Positions 27,412 through 36,279 of a DNA stretch of 64,000 nucleotides are shown here, in pieces (within the stretch, counting starts at the first letter, position 1; the number at the start of each line of letters is the position of its first letter). Under the pieces are notes generated by a model, which saw only the letters and a program-made list of their open reading frames with translations, ran no database searches and was not told the origin of the DNA. The position numbers and the translations under genes were made by a program. This DNA is from Candidatus Nanopelagicales bacterium (GTDB lineage: Bacteria; Actinomycetota; Actinomycetes; S36-B12): positions 28,199 through 92,198 of the forward strand of contig JABAYF010000001.1 of assembly GCA_018609125.1 (NCBI GenBank). Direction: 5' to 3'.

Positions 27412-27634
27412 CTAGAAAATCGATGCGCACGGTGGTACCACCATTGACCGCAGAAATCACCGTTCGCAAAGCTCCGGCGGTGCGCCCAGAACGGCCGATA
27501 ACTCGACCCATATCTTCTGGGTGCACCCGAACCTGCAACGAAACTCCGCGCCGGCCGGTTCGTTCGCGAACTGAAACGTCGTCGGGGTTGTCAACGATGC
27601 CCCGAACGAGGTGCCCAAGAGCGTCTTCGAGCAT
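27395..27634 (-). CDS. khpA: KH-domain RNA-binding protein KhpA
   Basis: This 79-aa single KH-domain protein has the GXXG loop in GRVIGRSGRTAGALRT. KhpA binds small and messenger RNAs, usually with KhpB. ATG at 27634, one nucleotide after the rpsP stop, gives the family N-terminus (MLEDALGHLVRGIVDNPDDV); a longer reading would add 31 residues unlike the family. It lies between rpsP and rimM as in Streptomyces and Mycobacterium. Confidence 0.94.
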   Translation of the reverse strand: MLEDALGHLVRGIVDNPDDVSVRERTGRRGVSLQVRVHPEDMGRVIGRSGRTAGALRTVISAVNGGTTVRIDFLDETER

Positions 27635-27635
27635 G

Positions 27636-28238
27636 TCAGCCTTCGGACTTTTCGGTGCTACCAGCAGCCGGCTCATCCTTGTGTCCGCCCGGTAGGACGG
27701 ATTCGATGGCGTGCTCGACTGCCTCAACCACGTCGGTCACAACCTCGACTACCGCCTCAGCGGCGTCTTCGACGGCCTCAACAACCTTCTCAACAATCGT
27801 TTCTTCAGCCTTGTCAGCCTTCTCGGCCTTCTCGGCTTTCTCGGCTTTCTCGGTTTTCGCGTCAGCAGGCTTCGGTGCAGCGACCTTTGTCTCCTTGGCA
27901 GCGTCAGCAGTGGCCAACTCATAGGCAATGGTCTTGCTGGGCTTGGGGGCAGCAACCCGGAGGGTGCCCTCAGCGCCGGGCAGGCCACGGAACTTCTGCC
28001 AGTCACCGGTGATCTTCAACAATGCCAGGACCGGGTCGGTCGGCTGTGCACCGACGGAGAGCCAGTGCTGGGCTCGGGCGGAGTCAATCTGGATCAGGCT
28101 GGGATCTTGCATCGGCTGGTAAATGCCGATTTCTTCGATCGCGCGACCATCGCGCCGCTTGCGCGAATCAGCAACAATTACCCGGTACTGGGGCGCGTGA
28201 ATCTTACCGACGCGCTTCAACTTAATTTTGACGGCCAC
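27636..28238 (-). CDS. rpsP: 30S ribosomal protein S16 with long charged C-terminal extension
   Basis: The first 80 or so residues are standard S16 ([20 protein letters not shown], then [13 protein letters not shown]). The protein then continues to 200 aa, with an Ala/Pro/Lys linker, a repeated EKAEKAEKA segment (about residues 132-145), and an acidic Glu/Val-rich helix. Actinobacterial S16 often has an extension, but this is long compared with about 80-90 aa in E. coli. GTG start; AGGAG lies about 13 nt upstream. The 181-nt space before it (to ffh) should hold a promoter that I cannot place. Confidence 0.95.
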   Translation of the reverse strand: MAVKIKLKRVGKIHAPQYRVIVADSRKRRDGRAIEEIGIYQPMQDPSLIQIDSARAQHWLSVGAQPTDPVLALLKITGDWQKFRGLPGAEGTLRVAAPKPSKTIAYELATADAAKETKVAAPKPADAKTEKAEKAEKAEKADKAEETIVEKVVEAVEDAAEAVVEVVTDVVEAVEHAIESVLPGGHKDEPAAGSTEKSEG

Positions 28239-28419
28239 GGTCTGGGACTGCTCCTGTTCGTATGGGATGGGATGTCACCGTCGCGCGTGGGGCGTGCGCG
28301 TGTGTGTCATTCCCGCGTATCTGCTGAGTGATCGGTTGAGAGGGTCCGGTCAATCAGCACGACCGTCCCAGTGTGCCAGACCGCCAGGCTTCAGCGCGAT
28401 CGGGGCGGTGTTCATCACC

Positions 28420-29976
28420 TCAGGGCGAGCCGCCAAGCAGTTTCTTAATGTCTTCAGGAATCTCCAACGGTCCAGGGGTCGTGGGTGATTCCGCTCCGTC
28501 CGTGGTCGGTTCGCTGGGGCCTAGGGCGCGCTTTGCTGGGTTGCCACTTCGAGACTTCTTGCCCTTCGGTGCGGTCCGGCCTGATCTTCCCTTGGACTTT
28601 TTGCCACCTCCACCACCGAAACCGGGGGCTCCGGGCATCCCCGGCATTCCTGGCATCCCTGGCATTCCGCCCTTGCCACCGCGCATGCCACGCATCATTT
28701 TTTGCGCTTCACCGAATCGCTCCACCAGTGAGTTCACATCGCTCACCTGGGTGCCAGATCCCTTAGCGATACGCGAACGCCTGGACGCGTTGAGCACCTT
28801 CGGATTGTCGCGTTCAGCCGGGGTCATCGATTGGATGATGGCCGCCACGCGGTCCAACTCGCGCTCATCGACCTGTTCCAACTGGGCTTTCATGTCGCCC
28901 ATGCCGGGAAGCATGCCCAAAATTTTGGTAAACGAGCCCATCTTCTTGACCGCTTGCATCTGATCCAAGAACTCGTTGAGGGTGAAGTCTTCACCTTTGC
29001 TGACCTTGCGGGCCATGTCCTCGGCTTGGCGAACGTCGAAGGCTTTTTCCGCCTGTTCGATCAGGGTGAGGACGTCACCCATATCCAGAATGCGAGAGGC
29101 CATGCGGTCTGGATGGAAAGTCTCGAAGTCTTGAAGTTGTTCGCCCGTGGATGCAAACAGAATTGGCCGCTCGGTCACCGTCACGATGGACAACGCAGCG
29201 CCGCCACGGGCATCACCGTCGAGTTTGGTGAGCACAACGCCATCGAATCCGACACCGGCGCCGAACTCCTCGGCTGTACGCACAGCATCCTGCCCGATCA
29301 TCGCATCGACAACGAGCAAAATCTCATCTGGTTGCACAGCGTCTCGGACGCCGCGCAACTCGCGCATCAGTTCAACGTCAATCGATAATCGGCCCGCAGT
29401 ATCCACGATGACGATGTCGTGCAGAGTTCGCTTCGCGTGATCAATAGAGGACCCTGCCACCTCCACGGGGTCGCCCACCCCGTTGCCCGGCTGCGGGGCG
29501 TAAACGTCAACGCCGGCTCGCTGCGCCATGACCGCGAGTTGATCAACTGCATTGGGGCGCTGCAGGTCGGCGGCAACAAGCAGTGGCGAGTGACCCTGGT
29601 CCTTCAGGTGCTTGGCCAACTTGCCGGCGAGTGTGGTTTTGCCAGCGCCCTGCAATCCTGCCAGAACGATCACCGTGGGCGAGACCTTGGCAAACCGCAA
29701 CCGCCGCGTCTCGCCACCGAGGATCGAGATGAGTTGATCGTGAACGATTTTTACAATCTGCTGACCGGGGTTCAGCGCCCCCGACACCTCCGAGGACATC
29801 GCCCGTTCGCGAACCGCCGCGGTAAATGCGCGGACCACGGGTAGGGCTACGTCGGCGTCGAGCAGCGCGATACGAATCTCGCGCAGGGTCGTGTCGATGT
29901 CTGCTTCGGTCAGGCGTCCCTTGCCGCGTAATCCACGGAAGGTTGTCGCTAACCGATCGGAGAGCGAGGCGAACAT
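28420..29976 (-). CDS. ffh: Signal recognition particle GTPase Ffh
   Basis: Ffh binds 4.5S RNA and signal sequences and docks with FtsY at the membrane. The 518-aa protein has the N domain, G domain (GLQGAGKTT at residues 107-115, VDTAGRLSID, TKLDGDARGG) and a methionine-rich M domain. The C-terminal part has a run of MPG repeats (about residues 431-445) and a Lys/Gly-rich tail ending in KKLLGGSP. It lies upstream of rpsP and downstream of glnB. Confidence 0.97.
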   Translation of the reverse strand: MFASLSDRLATTFRGLRGKGRLTEADIDTTLREIRIALLDADVALPVVRAFTAAVRERAMSSEVSGALNPGQQIVKIVHDQLISILGGETRRLRFAKVSPTVIVLAGLQGAGKTTLAGKLAKHLKDQGHSPLLVAADLQRPNAVDQLAVMAQRAGVDVYAPQPGNGVGDPVEVAGSSIDHAKRTLHDIVIVDTAGRLSIDVELMRELRGVRDAVQPDEILLVVDAMIGQDAVRTAEEFGAGVGFDGVVLTKLDGDARGGAALSIVTVTERPILFASTGEQLQDFETFHPDRMASRILDMGDVLTLIEQAEKAFDVRQAEDMARKVSKGEDFTLNEFLDQMQAVKKMGSFTKILGMLPGMGDMKAQLEQVDERELDRVAAIIQSMTPAERDNPKVLNASRRSRIAKGSGTQVSDVNSLVERFGEAQKMMRGMRGGKGGMPGMPGMPGMPGAPGFGGGGGKKSKGRSGRTAPKGKKSRSGNPAKRALGPSEPTTDGAESPTTPGPLEIPEDIKKLLGGSP

Positions 29977-30036
29977 GCGGCTCCTAGGTCGATGGTGAGG
30001 CGTTTAGACTAGCCCGCCTCACCATCGGCCGTCGGA

Positions 30037-30375
<339 letters not shown>

Positions 30376-31680
30376 TTACCCATCCTCTCGATCGATTGAG
30401 CCTTTGCCAATACCTGCGAAGGCACCACCTCCACCAGATTCCACAATGTCGTAAGCGTTCTCTGCATGGAGCGCGAGATCGACCCCTGAGGTTTCATCCT
30501 CAGCGCTGACCCGAATTCCCATGACGGCCTTCAAAACAAGCGCCACAATGCCCGCGATCACGAAGGAGTAGATCAGCACGCCACCGGCTGCAATGGCTTG
30601 AACGGTGAGGAGACTGAAGCCACCTCCGGCGAAGAGACCCACGCTGGCGCCATCGCCGAACACATCGGTGGCCACGAAACCGAGCATGAGGGTGCCGACC
30701 AGTCCACCCACGAGATGGACGCCGACCACATCAAAGGAATCGTCGTAACCGAGGCGGTACTTCAACGTCACCGCAAGAGCACACAGAACTCCAGCAACAG
30801 CACCGATCAGCACCGCGACGAGCGGTGTGACATTGGCGCACGCGGGGGTGATGGCGACGAGGCCGGCAACGATCCCCGACGCAGCACCGAGGCTGGTCGC
30901 GTGGCCATCCCTCAACCGCTCGACGAGCAGCCAGGCCAAACCGCCACCGCAGGTGGCCACCAGCGTGTTCGTTGCAGCGAGAGCAGCGACACCATCGGCG
31001 GCATAGGCGGAACCAGCATTAAAACCGAACCAGCCAAACCACAGCAGGCCGGCGCCAAGCATGACCATGGTCAGGTTGTGTGGGCGCATCGGCATGCGCG
31101 GCCAGCCCAGACGTTTACCCAACACGATCACCAGCACCAAGGCTGCAGCACCGGCGTTGATGTGGACAGCCGTACCACCGGCGAAGTCGATCACCTCGGC
31201 GCCACCAATGTTGAGCTGACCAATCCAGCCATCGCCCCAAACCCAATGCGCCACCGGGAAGTACACCAGCGATGCCCATACGCCTGCGAAGATGAGCCAG
31301 GCGCCAAATTTCATGCGATCAGCAACCGCGCCAGCAATGAGGCCAACGGTCAAGCAGGCAAACATCGCTTGGAAAGCAACATCGACCATCGGCGGGAAAC
31401 CATCGCCACCAACGCTTATCGCCTGTGTCACACCAAAGTAGTCGGTGAAGCTACCCACGAAATTACCGGTTGTGGAACCGTAAGCCATGGAATACCCGTA
31501 GGCGATCCATAAGATCCCCACCACAAAAGTGGATGCGATCACCATCATCAGCATGTTCAACACTGACTTGGATCTGTTCATGCCGCCGTAAAAGAAGGCC
31601 AAACCCGGAATCATAATGAAGACCAGCGCGGTTGACACTAACAACCATGCGGTGGTCCCCGTATCAAGAACAGGCTCCAT
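30376..31680 (-). CDS. amtB: Ammonium transporter AmtB
   Basis: This 434-aa membrane channel has about 11 transmembrane segments. The ammonium path residues appear as DFAGGTAVHINAGAAAL (first His of the twin-His pair) and VVGVHLVGG (second His). ATG at 31680 was preferred to an upstream GTG at 31734 because AAGGGAG lies 10 nt in front and the protein then starts directly before the first helix. Expression is probably under nitrogen control through the boxes at 31799-31844. Confidence 0.95.
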   Translation of the reverse strand: MEPVLDTGTTAWLLVSTALVFIMIPGLAFFYGGMNRSKSVLNMLMMVIASTFVVGILWIAYGYSMAYGSTTGNFVGSFTDYFGVTQAISVGGDGFPPMVDVAFQAMFACLTVGLIAGAVADRMKFGAWLIFAGVWASLVYFPVAHWVWGDGWIGQLNIGGAEVIDFAGGTAVHINAGAAALVLVIVLGKRLGWPRMPMRPHNLTMVMLGAGLLWFGWFGFNAGSAYAADGVAALAATNTLVATCGGGLAWLLVERLRDGHATSLGAASGIVAGLVAITPACANVTPLVAVLIGAVAGVLCALAVTLKYRLGYDDSFDVVGVHLVGGLVGTLMLGFVATDVFGDGASVGLFAGGGFSLLTVQAIAAGGVLIYSFVIAGIVALVLKAVMGIRVSAEDETSGVDLALHAENAYDIVESGGGGAFAGIGKGSIDREDG

Positions 31681-31798
31681 GCGCGTCACACTCCCTTGGG
31701 TCTGTAGCAATGCGTTGACATTGATTACGGGCACTCACTCGGGCGCCCGACATGACGACAATGTGTCAATCACTTGTTTCGTCCCAGGTTCCTTCGGC

Positions 31799-31844
31799 GT
31801 TTCAATCCTGTGACAAAATATTGCCTTTGTTTCCGGCGTGTAAC
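31799..31844 (-). promoter_or_regulatory. Two GlnR-like binding boxes upstream of amtB-glnB
   Basis: On the minus strand there are two close matches to the GlnR half-box pair (gTnAC-n6-GaAAC). GTTAC-ACGCCG-GAAAC covers 31844-31829 and GTCAC-AGGATT-GAAAC covers 31814-31799. They are separated by 14 nt and lie about 120-165 nt upstream of the amtB ATG. GlnR activates amtB under nitrogen limitation in Streptomyces and Mycobacterium. The 14-nt rather than 6-nt separation of the two pairs is unusual. The remaining intergenic sequence (31681-31862) shows only the amtB ribosome site. Confidence 0.62.
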
Positions 31845-31862
31845 GACTCAGTGCACCAGCAG

Positions 31863-32969
31863 TTAGGCTTCGTCGTGGGCTTTAAACACATCTATTTCGG
31901 TTGCCTTCACTGACAACCACACCTGCTGACCCGGTTGCAAGCCAAGTTCGACAACGGATTGAGACGTAACGTCCACAACGACGGAAGGTCTCGCTTCCAT
32001 ATCGAGGCGGACCCGATCACCGAGGTGTTCCATGTCGCGAATGACGCCCTCCCAAGCGTTGCGGGCGCTGGACTGCGGTGGTTGTCGATGCACCGCAATA
32101 GCGGAGGGCCGGAGTGTGGCCAGGACCGCACCGGTGAGATCGCTATTCGTTGTTACGAGCTGACCACCGGAATCTAAGGCCACGGTTCCTGCGGTCGCGA
32201 TGCCTGAAACGAGGTTGAGACCCATCAGTTTGGCGACATATTCGGTTGCCGGGTGGCGTGTCACGTCCGCCACCGTGCCGCACTGCACGACGCTGCCCTG
32301 GTCCAGGACGCAGATGTCATCTGCAAGAACCATTGCCTCTATCGGATCGTGCGTAACCAGGAGCGTGACACCGCAGAACTGCGACAAATGGGAACGCATT
32401 TCAGCCCGAACACTCACCCGAGTTTGGGCATCGAGGGCGGCTAACGGTTCATCCAACAGCAGCACCGCAGGCTGCGTGACTAGCGCACGGGCCAACGCCA
32501 CACGCTGTGATTGACCACCCGATAGTTGCCGTGGTTTGCGTTCAGCCAAATGGGCAATCCCGAATCGACCCAGCCAATCCGCCGTTGTCGCTCGAGCATG
32601 GGCGCGGCTGCTACCCCGACTGCGCAAGCCGAAAGAGATATTCTCTTGAACGCTGAGGTGCGGGAATAGTAAATAATCTTGAAACACCATGCCAACGCTG
32701 CGCTTTTCGGCGGAGGTGAAGGTGTCCTCATTCATCCAGGTGTCGCCATCGACCACCACTATCCCCTGTGCCGATGAAACCAGACCCGCCACTACCTGGA
32801 GAAGACTCGACTTGCCAGAACCGTTAGGACCCACAATGGCCAACACACGACCGCGCGGTTGCGCGATATGAACATCCAGGACGAAATCCGATCGGGCGAC
32901 CTGGGCCTGTAGCTGGAGTCCCGGTCTTTCCAGCCCCTGTCGTTGCAGTTCCTGTCCTTGTGCGCTCAT
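31863..32969 (-). CDS. modC: Molybdate ABC transporter ATP-binding protein ModC
   Basis: This ATPase of the molybdate/tungstate importer has 368 aa with Walker A GPNGSGKSS, signature LSGGQSQRVALARAL, Walker B LLLDEPLAAL, the switch His in VTHDPIEAM and a C-terminal TOBE-like domain from about residue 265. ATG at 32969 overlaps the modB stop as ATGA, which sets the start against an earlier GTG. It is last of the regulator-modA-modB-modC operon. Confidence 0.93.
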   Translation of the reverse strand: MSAQGQELQRQGLERPGLQLQAQVARSDFVLDVHIAQPRGRVLAIVGPNGSGKSSLLQVVAGLVSSAQGIVVVDGDTWMNEDTFTSAEKRSVGMVFQDYLLFPHLSVQENISFGLRSRGSSRAHARATTADWLGRFGIAHLAERKPRQLSGGQSQRVALARALVTQPAVLLLDEPLAALDAQTRVSVRAEMRSHLSQFCGVTLLVTHDPIEAMVLADDICVLDQGSVVQCGTVADVTRHPATEYVAKLMGLNLVSGIATAGTVALDSGGQLVTTNSDLTGAVLATLRPSAIAVHRQPPQSSARNAWEGVIRDMEHLGDRVRLDMEARPSVVVDVTSQSVVELGLQPGQQVWLSVKATEIDVFKAHDEA

Positions 32970-33796
32970 GATCGAAGCGCCCCTGGTCGTAGCCACTGTT
33001 CGCGCAAAATGACCAGCACCAACACGCAAACCGCGAGCAACACAACACTGAGCGCGATTGCTGCCTCTCGATTGGTTTCCAACAGGGTGTACACGGCCAG
33101 GGGTACCGTTTGAGTGCGTCCAGGAAAGTTCCCAGCAAAAGTGATCGTGGCGCCGAACTCCCCCAGTGCTCGAGCCCAGGCAAGGGTTGTGCCAGCCACG
33201 ACTGCGGGAGCCATGAGTGGAACCGTGATGCGCCAGAAGACGCGCATGCGCGATGCTCCCAGGGTCACTGCTGCTTCTTCATATCGGGTATCCATCGCCC
33301 TTAACGCACCTTCAACCGAAAGAACCAGAAAGGGTAACGCCACGAAAGTCTCGGCGATAACCACTGCCGCAGGCGTGAAGGGCAGCGTGATTCCAAAAAG
33401 GGATTCCAATGGCGCACCTACGATTCCGCGTCGACCAAGCGCAGTCAGCAAAGCTGTTCCACCCACCACGGGCGGTAACACCAGGGGCAATAGCACCAGA
33501 GCGCGCACAAGTGGTCGGCCGGGAAATTGCACCCGAGCCAGCACCCAGGCCAACGGAACACCAAGAATCAGTGCACATCCGGCCGCCAGGAGCGAGGTCG
33601 CCAGCGACAACCGCAGCGCCTGCTGGGTGACCGGATCGATGAGAAGTTCGCCCACGGAGGTCCACGGCGTGGCCATGAGCAACCCGGCCAACGGAATGAG
33701 CAGGAATGCCAGGGCAATGATCGCCGGTATCGCTAGCACCCAGGGAGGCTTGCTTCGCCGACTCCGCCGCGGTGACCGTGTGGCCGCGGTCGTCAT
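32966..33796 (-). CDS. modB: Molybdate ABC transporter permease ModB
   Basis: This 276-aa inner-membrane permease has about six hydrophobic helices. The ABC permease EAA loop is EEAAVTLGASRMRVFWRITVP (central part, about residues 190-205), and GEFGATITFAGN is typical of ModB. The N-terminus is rich in Arg/Lys before the first helix (positive-inside). It overlaps modA and modC by 4 nt each, implying coupled translation. Confidence 0.94.
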   Translation of the reverse strand: MTTAATRSPRRSRRSKPPWVLAIPAIIALAFLLIPLAGLLMATPWTSVGELLIDPVTQQALRLSLATSLLAAGCALILGVPLAWVLARVQFPGRPLVRALVLLPLVLPPVVGGTALLTALGRRGIVGAPLESLFGITLPFTPAAVVIAETFVALPFLVLSVEGALRAMDTRYEEAAVTLGASRMRVFWRITVPLMAPAVVAGTTLAWARALGEFGATITFAGNFPGRTQTVPLAVYTLLETNREAAIALSVVLLAVCVLVLVILREQWLRPGALRS

Positions 33797-34575
33797 GTGG
33801 TGACACCGGTCGGGGTGGTGAAACCTGCGGTTCGCAACAGGTCTCGCGCCAACGAAGAATTCACGAAATCAAGAAACGCTTGGGCCACCTCTGGCGAGGT
33901 CGTGCCCTGAACGGTCGCAATCGGATAGTTCACAACCTCAGCCGCTCCGACGGGCAGGGAGATCTCACGAACTCGTGAACCAGCAGAAACCACATCGGTG
34001 GCGTACACGAAGCCGGCATCAACCTCGTCCAAGATCACCTTTGACAGCACACCACGAACATCGAGTTCAAAGGTCACCGGTTCGATCTTTAAACCACTGG
34101 CCGCAATTGCCTGCGCAGCTGCAATCCCGCACGGAACCTGTGGTTGACACATGGCAACCAGAACTCCCGGTTCGGCCAAATCGGCCATCGTGTCGATCGC
34201 AGCGGGATTGTCTTCAGGTACCGCAATTGTCAGCCTATTGCCAGCGAAAGTTACCGGCTCCCAAACCAACTTTTCCGCAACCGCCGACTGCATCGTTATG
34301 GTGTTTGCGGTTGCGATTACATCTACCGGCGCTCCATCGCGCAACGCAGACACGAGACCGCTGCTTGGTCCGAAGTTCATGAGCACGTCCACGTTGGGGT
34401 TCACTTCTTCAAACGCCAACTCGATATCAGAAAAGGTGTTAGTCAGTGAAGCCGCAGCGAACACGATGAGCTCACTGCGAGATTCCGCCGGTCCGCAGGA
34501 GCCGGTGGCAGCAACGCAAATCAGTGCCAACACACTGCTCGTGGCAATACGCCCACGTCGCCCCAGCCCCGCCAC
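33793..34575 (-). CDS. modA: Molybdate-binding lipoprotein ModA
   Basis: This is the extracytoplasmic receptor for molybdate or tungstate, 260 aa. The N-terminal signal ends in a lipobox with Cys27 (ATGSC), so it is membrane-anchored. ModA motifs are VFAAASLTNTF (oxyanion-site residues) and NFGPSSGLVSALRDGAPVDV, plus DEVDAGFVYATD in the C-terminal half. GTG start overlaps the TAG of the upstream regulator by one base. Confidence 0.93.
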   Translation of the reverse strand: MAGLGRRGRIATSSVLALICVAATGSCGPAESRSELIVFAAASLTNTFSDIELAFEEVNPNVDVLMNFGPSSGLVSALRDGAPVDVIATANTITMQSAVAEKLVWEPVTFAGNRLTIAVPEDNPAAIDTMADLAEPGVLVAMCQPQVPCGIAAAQAIAASGLKIEPVTFELDVRGVLSKVILDEVDAGFVYATDVVSAGSRVREISLPVGAAEVVNYPIATVQGTTSPEVAQAFLDFVNSSLARDLLRTAGFTTPTGVTT

Positions 34576-34988
34576 TAGGCCAGATCCAGCGCGTCGATGA
34601 CGACATGGGTGGCCTTAACCGATGCCACCACCAGCACACCCGGCGCCAGTTCCAACTCATCTGCTGCTTCACGACTCATCAGGCTGACCATCCGGTGTGG
34701 TCCCACCTGAACCTCGACCTGAGCCATCACCGTGTCGCGCACCACAGCGGTCACCAAACCGGGTAGTCGGTTGCGAGCCGAGGCCCCCACCACCTTGGAC
34801 TTCATGGGCAGCACCGCAGCATCCAGCGCCTCAGTACGCATGAATGCGGCCAGTTCGACTCCCTCAATTACGGTGCGGCCCTGGGAGTCAGTGCTGGACT
34901 GTAATCGTTCCTGTTCCACCCATCGGCGCACCGTATCGTCGCTCACCTGAAGCAGAACGGCAGCCTGAGAGGTTCGATATTGCGGCAT
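34575..34988 (-). CDS. HTH (MerR/excisionase-like) regulator with TOBE/Mop molybdate-binding domain
   Basis: This 137-aa protein probably senses molybdate and regulates its own mod operon. An N-terminal helix-turn-helix (YRTSQAAVLLQVSDDTVRRW, residues 4-23, then QGRTVIEGVELAAFM) is joined to a TOBE/Mop domain (about residues 68-134, beginning ARNRLPGLVTAVVRDTV). This compact architecture differs from E. coli ModE and is found in actinobacteria. It is first in the operon with modA, modB and modC. The start ATG lies about 9 nt from a TATAGT box, suggesting a leaderless transcript. Confidence 0.87.
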   Translation of the reverse strand: MPQYRTSQAAVLLQVSDDTVRRWVEQERLQSSTDSQGRTVIEGVELAAFMRTEALDAAVLPMKSKVVGASARNRLPGLVTAVVRDTVMAQVEVQVGPHRMVSLMSREAADELELAPGVLVVASVKATHVVIDALDLA

Positions 34989-34996
34989 AACGCCGT

Positions 34997-35002
34997 ACTA
35001 TA
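34997..35002 (-). promoter_or_regulatory. Candidate -10 box (TATAGT) of the mod operon, leaderless
   Basis: TATAGT on the minus strand at 35002-34997 would place transcription start at about 34990, two bases before the regulator's ATG. No good -35 box is seen at 16-18 nt, which would fit a regulated promoter. The interval between ftsY and the mod regulator is only 58 nt. Confidence 0.45.
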
Positions 35003-35020
35003 GTCCGCATATTCGGTACT

Positions 35021-35052
35021 TTTACGTTAAATTACACTTATTTGCGTTAAAT
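35021..35052. repeat. Two direct repeats TTT(A/G)CGTTAAAT, 20 nt apart, upstream of the mod operon
   Basis: TTTACGTTAAAT (35021-35032) and TTTGCGTTAAAT (35041-35052) differ by one base and start 20 nt apart, about two helical turns. They sit just upstream of the -10 box of the mod operon; the second reaches over the ftsY stop. They are a plausible operator for the HTH/TOBE regulator, though no published site is being matched here. Confidence 0.5.
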
Positions 35053-36264
35053 AATGGCGGCGACGAAAGCGGCTGGGTCAAAGGGGGCGAGATCGTCTGG
35101 GCCCTCACCGAGGCCCACGAGTTTAACCGGAACCCCCAACTCGCGCTGCACCGCGAGCACGATGCCACCCTTGGCCGTGCCATCCAATTTGGTGAGCACA
35201 ATGCCCGACACATCCACCACTTCGGCGAAAACGCGAGCCTGGTTCAATCCGTTTTGACCCGTCGTCGCATCAAGAACGAGCAGCACCTCATCAACCGGGG
35301 AACGCTTTTCAACGACCCGCTTTACCTTGCCCAGTTCATCCATCAAACCCACCTTGGTGTGCAATCGGCCGGCTGTATCGATCACCACGACATCTACTTC
35401 GGCCTCACCACCGATCTTGACCGCGTCAAAAGCCACTGCTGCCGGATCGCCGCCTTCGGGGCCGCGAACGACAGCCGCGCCAACGCGGTCGCCCCACGTT
35501 TGCAGTTGCTCCGCTGCCGCGGCACGGAAAGTGTCAGCCGCACCCAGCAGTACCGTGCAATCCTGTGCGATAAGTAGCCGCGCCAGCTTACCCGTCGTGG
35601 TGGTTTTACCGGTTCCGTTCACCCCCACGACCAGGACCACGCTGGGCCGCCCATCGGTTGTGCGCGTAGCCAGGGAACGATCCATCGTGGGATCAACAAG
35701 AGCTAGGAGTTCTTCGCGCACCATCGTTTGAACCGCCAACGGTGTGGTCGCCGACTCGCCGCGCACCCGTGCCCGAAGGCGGTGAACCATTTCGGTTGTG
35801 GATGCCACCCCGAGGTCGGCCGTGAGCAAAACCTCTTCGATTTCCTCCCAGGTGGCCTCATCCACATTGTCACGTGTCAGCAGGGCAAGTAGCCCCCGAC
35901 CAAGCGTCGACTCAGAACGGGCCAATCGTTGCCGCAGTCGGGCAAAACGACCCGCCGCTGGTTCGGGGACTTCGACCTCCCACTCGGCCAGATCGACAAC
36001 GTCGGTGGCCATCGATTCATCGATGAGATCTGGGCCTGGCAAAGTGTCGATTCCACCGACGGCAGTTTCCACCAGCCGCCGGGGCGTGTCTCGTGGCGTG
36101 GTGTCGTCATCGCCCACCCCGGGTGCGTAGTCAATTCCCGGACGCGGTCGAGTGTTTCGGGGTTCACCGCGCCGCGCCAGCACAAGGCCGACACCAACGC
36201 CGAGAACGACAAGAAGAGCAACACCGATGGCCAGATAAACGAAGAAAGAATCCACAGCCCCCAT
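35047..36264 (-). CDS. ftsY: Signal recognition particle receptor FtsY
   Basis: FtsY docks SRP-ribosome complexes at the membrane. The 405-aa protein has an N-terminal transmembrane helix (about residues 7-30), an acidic linker, and the NG domain: GVNGTGKTTTT at 214-224, VIDTAGRLHTK and LTKLDGTAKGG. A real N-terminal membrane anchor is common in actinobacterial FtsY, unlike E. coli. It follows smc by 15 nt. Confidence 0.96.
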   Translation of the reverse strand: MGAVDSFFVYLAIGVALLVVLGVGVGLVLARRGEPRNTRPRPGIDYAPGVGDDDTTPRDTPRRLVETAVGGIDTLPGPDLIDESMATDVVDLAEWEVEVPEPAAGRFARLRQRLARSESTLGRGLLALLTRDNVDEATWEEIEEVLLTADLGVASTTEMVHRLRARVRGESATTPLAVQTMVREELLALVDPTMDRSLATRTTDGRPSVVLVVGVNGTGKTTTTGKLARLLIAQDCTVLLGAADTFRAAAAEQLQTWGDRVGAAVVRGPEGGDPAAVAFDAVKIGGEAEVDVVVIDTAGRLHTKVGLMDELGKVKRVVEKRSPVDEVLLVLDATTGQNGLNQARVFAEVVDVSGIVLTKLDGTAKGGIVLAVQRELGVPVKLVGLGEGPDDLAPFDPAAFVAAII

Positions 36265-36279
36265 CCTGCCACTTCCGAC

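Noticed and set aside
28239..28419. Possible 4.5S RNA or leader RNA between ffh and rpsP
   Set aside because: No conserved GGAA tetraloop-type SRP hairpin could be recognised; I assign only an upstream region.
30598..31512. Plus-strand open frame of 304 codons opposite amtB
   Set aside because: Its composition (rich in His, Thr, Glu) is the mirror of the membrane-channel codons; amtB is certain.
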